The notes beneath the pieces were generated by a model that saw nothing but the letters and a program-made list of their open reading frames with translations, searched no databases and was not told the DNA's origin. Source: Chloroflexota bacterium (GTDB taxonomy: Bacteria > Chloroflexota > Anaerolineae > Caldilineales > Caldilineaceae). From it: DNA of 8,448 nucleotides. Within the stretch, counting starts at the first letter, position 1, and every line of letters begins with the position of its first letter. The DNA lies in NCBI GenBank assembly GCA_003577005.1, contig QEUW01000418.1:1-8448 (forward strand), in the 5' to 3' direction. Below are positions 4,820 to 8,448 of the stretch, one piece after another. The position numbers and the translations under genes were made by a program.

Positions 4820-6434
4820 TCAAGCTATGACGCAATCCACACCGTCGCTTACCGTTCCCCATCATCGAAAACTAGTCTCGGTCGGCGAGATGCAGGCCGT
4901 CGAGCGGGCCGCCGACGCCGCCGGACACTCCTACGCGACGATGATGGAACTGGCCGGTAAAGCAGTGGCCGATACTCTTGTGGCCCACTACGGAGTGTTG
5001 CGCCCGCTGGTCACCGTGCTGGTTGGGCCAGGCAATAACGGCGGTGATGGTCTGGTCTGTGCGCGCTATTTACACCAGACGGGGTTGCCGGTGCGCGTCT
5101 ATTTGTGGAAAAGACGGACCGATCCTGCGCACGACTATGAGCAGCACTATGCGAAAGTGAGAGCGCTAGGTATACCGGTTGGTCACGCCGACGAGGACGC
5201 CGGCTTTGGACACTTGCGCCAATGGCTCGATGAAAGCACGGTGATCGTCGATGCGCTCCTGGGCACCGGCGCCAACCGGCCTATCACCGGCCAGCTTGCG
5301 GCGTTACTGGCAACCGTTCAGAACACCCGGGCACAGCGACCGCATCTCGACGTGGTGGCGGTAGATTGCGCCAGCGGCCTCAATTGCGATACCGGTGCGG
5401 TGGACCCGCATACGGTAGCGGCAACGCTGACCGTTACGTTCGCCTACGCCAAGTACGGCCACTACCAGTTTCCGGGCGTGGATGTCACCGGCCAGTTGGA
5501 GGTGGCGGATATTGGCGTCTATCCGCACGGAGGGGTTGAACTCCGCACCTTTTTGCTCCAACCCGAGGTGGTGCGGTCCTGGCTGCCGCCGCGGCCAAAG
5601 GTCAGCCATAAGGGGAGCTTTGGCAAGGTCCTCGCTGCGGTCGGGTCTGCTCGCTACCCCGGCGCTGCCTATTTGAGTTGCGCCGCGGCGGGCCGTAGCG
5701 GCGCCGGTCTGGTGACGGGCGCCGTGGCAAAGCCAGTCTGGGCGGTCATGGCCGGGCGGTTGGCAGAACCAACCTGGCTGCCCTTGCCCGCGGGAGAGGG
5801 CGTTGAAGAAGGCGCCATCGACCAGACCGCAGCACCCGCTGTACGAGAGGCACTGCCGGGTTACGATGCGCTTTTGTTGGGCTGTGGGCTAGGTCAGGCG
5901 CCAACAACTCAGCGGTTTGTCTACGATTTGTTGGGCCAGGCTCAACTACCGGCCACACTGATCGACGCCGATGGCCTCAACGCACTGGCGCAGCGCGCCG
6001 GCTGGCCCGCATTGCTTCCTGCCCAGACCGTGCTAACGCCTCACGCAGCCGAACTGGGCCGGTTGTGCAAAGTCTCAGTCGAAACGGTGCTACAGGAGCG
6101 CTGGTCTCTCGCCCGCCAAAAAGCAGCCGAATGGAAGGCAGTGGTCCTGGCAAAGGGGCCCTACACGGTCGTCGCTGACCCCGAAGGGTGGCTGGCTGTA
6201 TTGCCGGTCGCCACGCCGGCGCTGGCGACCGCCGGCACAGGCGATGTGCTGGCCGGGACGATAGCGGGGTTGCTGGCGCAGGGCGTTGCACCCTTTGCGG
6301 CAGCCGGGCTGGGGGCGTGGCTGCATGGCGCCGCCGGTCTGGTCTGTGAGAACGAAATTGGGCCGGCCGGAGTCATGGCGGCCGATCTGCTGCCGCGGTT
6401 GCCTGCGACGATGAATCGCCTGCGCAGCATGTGA
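4812..6434 (+). CDS. nnr: Bifunctional NAD(P)H-hydrate epimerase / ADP-dependent NAD(P)H-hydrate dehydratase
   Basis: The enzyme repairs hydrated, inactive NAD(P)H in the cytoplasm. The YjeF_N domain (about 20-255) interconverts the R and S hydrates, and the YjeF_C domain (about 262-535) dehydrates the S form using ADP or ATP. In the epimerase half are GPGNNGGDG (72-80), VDALLGTGANRP (146-157) with Asp147, VDCASGLNCDTG (184-195) and AYAKYGHYQFPG (211-222). In the dehydratase half are HKGSFGKVLAAVGS (266-279), DADGLNAL (385-392), LTPHAAELGRL (408-418), LAKGPYTVV (446-454) and ATAGTGDVLAG (472-482). At 540 residues it is slightly longer than typical fused versions. The GTG at 4812 overlaps the membrane-protein gene by 8 bp; ATG at 4827 (residue 6) is an equally good start, and neither has a strong Shine-Dalgarno sequence, which suggests translational coupling. 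Confidence 0.96.
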   Translation: MADQAMTQSTPSLTVPHHRKLVSVGEMQAVERAADAAGHSYATMMELAGKAVADTLVAHYGVLRPLVTVLVGPGNNGGDGLVCARYLHQTGLPVRVYLWKRRTDPAHDYEQHYAKVRALGIPVGHADEDAGFGHLRQWLDESTVIVDALLGTGANRPITGQLAALLATVQNTRAQRPHLDVVAVDCASGLNCDTGAVDPHTVAATLTVTFAYAKYGHYQFPGVDVTGQLEVADIGVYPHGGVELRTFLLQPEVVRSWLPPRPKVSHKGSFGKVLAAVGSARYPGAAYLSCAAAGRSGAGLVTGAVAKPVWAVMAGRLAEPTWLPLPAGEGVEEGAIDQTAAPAVREALPGYDALLLGCGLGQAPTTQRFVYDLLGQAQLPATLIDADGLNALAQRAGWPALLPAQTVLTPHAAELGRLCKVSVETVLQERWSLARQKAAEWKAVVLAKGPYTVVADPEGWLAVLPVATPALATAGTGDVLAGTIAGLLAQGVAPFAAAGLGAWLHGAAGLVCENEIGPAGVMAADLLPRLPATMNRLRSM

Positions 6435-6474
6435 GCCCAGCCTGGTTAAGCAGCCGGTGCAAGGTGGCATCTTG

Positions 6475-6623
6475 CCCTACAATTGGGGTGTGTCCAAAAT
6501 TTGGGCAAACCCGCATTCCGGGAAAGGGCCGGAAAGTTTCTGAACGTTCACCGCGACGGCGGCCCTTTCCCGGAATGCGGGGCCGGCAAGCCGCCCCCAA
6601 TCCTAGACGCACCCCTACAATTG
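6475..6623. repeat. Hairpin element with perfect 22-bp arms inside an 11-bp direct repeat
   Basis: 6510-6531 and 6560-6581 are perfectly complementary inverted arms (core CCGCATTCCGGGAAAGGGCC) around a 28-base loop. The loop contains the 10-bp palindrome TGAACGTTCA at 6541-6550. The whole is bounded by CCCTACAATTG at 6475-6485 and again at 6613-6623. Bases next to these bounds (GGGGTGTGTC on the left, GACGCACCCC on the right) are also imperfect inverted copies. No coding frame is credible. The layout suggests a small non-autonomous insertion, or an RNA-stabilising or terminating hairpin after nnr. There is no T-tract beside the stem. Confidence 0.55.
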
Positions 6624-6651
6624 CGCAACTTCGACTTTCGCTTTGTGTTGT

Positions 6652-6675
6652 AGTAAACTGACTAGTAAACGGACT
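6652..6675. repeat. 12-bp tandem repeat
   Basis: AGTAAACTGACT at 6652-6663 is followed directly by AGTAAACGGACT at 6664-6675, with one mismatch in twelve. It lies in the gap between nnr and the DegV gene, upstream of a perfect hairpin. It could be a paired protein-binding site or slippage; nothing further supports either. Confidence 0.45.
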
Positions 6676-6688
6676 GTGGACTGGAACT

Positions 6689-6717
6689 GTAGAGACGTAG
6701 CAGTGCTACGTCTCTAC
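6689..6717. repeat. Perfect 14-bp inverted repeat, one-base centre
   Basis: GTAGAGACGTAGCA (6689-6702) is mirrored by TGCTACGTCTCTAC (6704-6717) around a single G. GAAC at 6684-6687 and GTTC at 6720-6723 extend the symmetry with a small internal mismatch. Palindromes of the GTAGAGACGT..ACGTCTCTAC type recur between genes in several bacterial phyla, including cyanobacteria, from my general knowledge. It has no T-tract, so it is unlikely to be a simple intrinsic terminator. It lies 67 bases upstream of the DegV start. Confidence 0.8.
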
Positions 6718-6783
6718 CTGTTCTTATCGATTCACCTGTATAGAACCTGGTATTTCGCCTTCAGTACACTGGTCCCAGCCCCG

Positions 6784-7665
6784 ATGTCAAATAAAGCGTT
6801 GACGTTGGATAATTATACTACCCGGATCATCGTCGATTCGAGCAGCAATGTGCCGGTGGCGCTCCAGGCGCAGTATCGCATGATCGAAGTGCCGACGCTC
6901 GTCAATTTTGGCGCTGAGTTATACCGGAACAACGTCGAACTCACGGCCGATGCCTTCTATGAGCGGATTGCCGAGGGCGGCCAGTGGCCGACAACCAGCC
7001 AGCCACCGCCGGCCTTTTTTGCCGACGCCTATCGCCAGGCGTTTGACGAAGGAGCCGAGCATCTGCTGGTCTGCACGGTGAGCAGCAAATTTTCCGGCAC
7101 ATACAACTCGGCCCAAATGGCGGCGCAAGAGTTTGGGCTAGAGCGCTTTATCTTGTGGGATAGTGACAGCGCCAGCATGGGCAGCGGATGGCAGGCTATT
7201 CGTGCGGCCCGCCTGCTCGAGCAGGGTATCGACCGCAAACTGCTGCTCGACCGGCTGACCCGGCTGCGTGAGGCAACTACCGGCTATGCCACGGTCGAAT
7301 CGCTCAAGTATGCGGCGCGCAGCGGCCGTTTGAGCAACTTTCAGGCCGGGGTGGGCGATCTGCTCCAGGTCAAGGCCGTGCTGGAGGTGATTCACGGTCG
7401 TTTTAGCGCCATTGGCCGGGTGCGCGGCCGGCTCCGTTCGCTGCGCACCATCGTCGACCATTTTCTGGCCGATATAGGGGAACACCCTGTCAACCTGACC
7501 GTTGCGCACGCCAACGCACCCGAGGAGGCCGGGCGAGTAGGGGAGGACGCCCAGGCTCGTCTGGATGTGCGCGAACTTCTTATCGTCGAGATCGGCCCCG
7601 CAATCGCCACGCTGGCCGGCCCAGGCACGGTGGCGATTCTTGGTCACCCTGCCGATCTGTTTTGA
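6784..7665 (+). CDS. DegV-family fatty-acid-binding protein (FakB-like)
   Basis: The 293-residue protein has the usual DegV length. Motifs in order: [12 protein letters not shown] (13-24), [16 protein letters not shown] (38-53), [11 protein letters not shown] (69-79), [14 protein letters not shown] (98-111), [10 protein letters not shown] (127-136), [14 protein letters not shown] (171-184) and LLQVKAVL (193-200). DegV proteins (FakB) hold a fatty acid while the kinase FakA makes acyl-phosphate, the substrate of PlsX/PlsY. plsX starts 10 bp downstream, which supports this role; FakA is not in the window. One oddity is that the usual 'IGPVIGTHxGPG' reads [12 protein letters not shown] (270-281), with Leu277 where a fatty-acid-contacting His is expected. 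The ATG at 6784 is chosen because homology begins there. The in-frame extension to 6643 runs through the hairpin repeats. No Shine-Dalgarno sequence precedes it; a TACACT at 6765-6770 would allow a nearly leaderless message. Confidence 0.9.
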   Translation: MSNKALTLDNYTTRIIVDSSSNVPVALQAQYRMIEVPTLVNFGAELYRNNVELTADAFYERIAEGGQWPTTSQPPPAFFADAYRQAFDEGAEHLLVCTVSSKFSGTYNSAQMAAQEFGLERFILWDSDSASMGSGWQAIRAARLLEQGIDRKLLLDRLTRLREATTGYATVESLKYAARSGRLSNFQAGVGDLLQVKAVLEVIHGRFSAIGRVRGRLRSLRTIVDHFLADIGEHPVNLTVAHANAPEEAGRVGEDAQARLDVRELLIVEIGPAIATLAGPGTVAILGHPADLF

Positions 7666-7675
7666 GGTAGCAAGT

Positions 7676-8448
7676 ATGAATATTGCGTTGGATGTGATGG
7701 GTGGGGACCATTCCCCGCATGAGATCGTGGCTGGCGCCGTGGAGGCAGCCCGCGCCTATAAAGTGATGATTTCTCTGGTGGGCAAACCAGACGTGATCCG
7801 TCGTGAACTGGCCAAACATGCGACCAGTGGGCTCAAATTACCTATTGTCCCCGCCCACCAGGTCATCGAGATGGACGACAAACCCACCACTGCCGTCCGC
7901 ACCAAGCCCGACAGCTCGATTGTCGTGGCCTGCGATCTGGTCAAACGGGGTGAGGCGCAGGCCTTTGTCACCGCCGGGAACACCGGCGGTGCATTGGCGG
8001 CGGGCATTCTTAACATCGGGCGGATGCGCGGCATCTTGCGCCCGGCCCTGGTTTCTCCCTTCCCCACCCAGCGCGGCTTTTGCGTGGTGCTCGATATCGG
8101 CGCCAATGCCGATGTGCGCCCAGAATATTTGCCGCAGTTTGCCATTATGGGTACGATCTATGCGCGGACAGTCATGGGCATCCCCAACCCGACGGTGCGC
8201 ATCCTCAGCAACGGCGAGGAGGATGGCAAGGGCAGCCAGTTGGTGATCGAAGCGGTGGAACTGCTCAGGCGGACGCCCGGTATCAACTTTCAGGGCAATG
8301 TGGAAAGCAAAGAGATCATCGAGGGCGTGGTCGATGTGGTTGTGACCGATGGCTTTACCGGCAATATCTTTGTCAAGACTGCCGAAGCCACGGCCCGGCT
8401 CTTGCAGAAGGTGATGCTCCAGGAGTTGACGCGCGGTCCCATCAGCAC
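7676..8448 (+). CDS. plsX: Phosphate acyltransferase PlsX (partial, 3' end beyond window)
   Basis: The frame is open to the window edge, giving 257 codons of an expected 330-350. PlsX converts acyl-ACP and phosphate to acyl-phosphate and the reverse, feeding PlsY in phosphatidic acid synthesis at the inner face of the membrane. Diagnostic motifs are [14 protein letters not shown] (5-18), [18 protein letters not shown] (65-82), [14 protein letters not shown] (98-111), [14 protein letters not shown] (138-151), [11 protein letters not shown] (177-187), [10 protein letters not shown] (207-216) and [19 protein letters not shown] (224-242). The start ATG has GAGGT 7 bases upstream, and this site overlaps the TGA of the DegV gene, so the two are almost certainly co-transcribed. 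No residue loss is visible in the part seen. Confidence 0.96.
   Translation, partial: MNIALDVMGGDHSPHEIVAGAVEAARAYKVMISLVGKPDVIRRELAKHATSGLKLPIVPAHQVIEMDDKPTTAVRTKPDSSIVVACDLVKRGEAQAFVTAGNTGGALAAGILNIGRMRGILRPALVSPFPTQRGFCVVLDIGANADVRPEYLPQFAIMGTIYARTVMGIPNPTVRILSNGEEDGKGSQLVIEAVELLRRTPGINFQGNVESKEIIEGVVDVVVTDGFTGNIFVKTAEATARLLQKVMLQELTRGPIS

Noticed and set aside
6510..6581. Intrinsic terminator for nnr
   Set aside because: The stem is strong but no T-tract follows on either side, so it is reported as a repeat element instead.
6643..6783. 47-residue N-terminal extension of the DegV protein
   Set aside because: It translates a tandem repeat and a perfect palindrome, and DegV homology starts only after 6784.

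Overview
The window looks like chromosomal DNA from a GC-rich bacterium. Gene content and style fit a Chloroflexota lineage (Anaerolineae/Caldilineae-like): a bifunctional NAD(P)H-hydrate repair enzyme, a DegV next to PlsX, a YesL-like membrane protein, and short hairpin repeats between genes. The lineage is inferred from the look of the proteins, not from a marker gene. No tRNA, rRNA, CRISPR array, transposase or phage gene is visible.

Bases 1-390: the last 60 codons of a Gfo/Idh/MocA-type oxidoreductase (+) end at 184 and are followed by a clear intrinsic terminator. Next comes a ~147-bp non-coding element with imperfect 17-bp terminal inverted repeats and interleaved internal palindromes, which looks like a MITE. 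It sits between the converging 3' ends of two genes.

Bases 389-3910 (- strand): an operon-like run, read from right to left. It starts with a GHMP-kinase C-terminal remnant, a short unrecognised ORF, and a large inverted repeat of the CACAGAG type. Then come a ribulose-phosphate-3-epimerase-like protein lacking one catalytic Asp, a chloramphenicol-phosphotransferase-like pseudogene with its middle deleted, a small two-helix membrane protein, an SDR oxidoreductase coupled to it by an ATGA overlap, and a class IV PLP aminotransferase. The flavour is sugar or small-metabolite conversion, with clear decay in the upstream half.

Bases 4082-6434 (+): a YesL-like multi-helix membrane protein overlaps a fused NAD(P)H-hydrate epimerase/dehydratase, which repairs damaged NAD(P)H.

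Bases 6435-6783: a 349-bp gap with two perfect hairpins (22-bp and 14-bp arms) and a small tandem repeat.

Bases 6784-8448 (+): a DegV/FakB-type fatty-acid-binding protein followed 10 bp later by plsX, cut by the window edge. Together they suggest entry of fatty acids into phospholipid synthesis through acyl-phosphate.

I see no clearly new multi-gene system. The most notable items are the epimerase-like protein without its second catalytic Asp inside a decaying operon, the DegV protein lacking the usual carboxylate-contacting His, and the non-coding hairpin elements.
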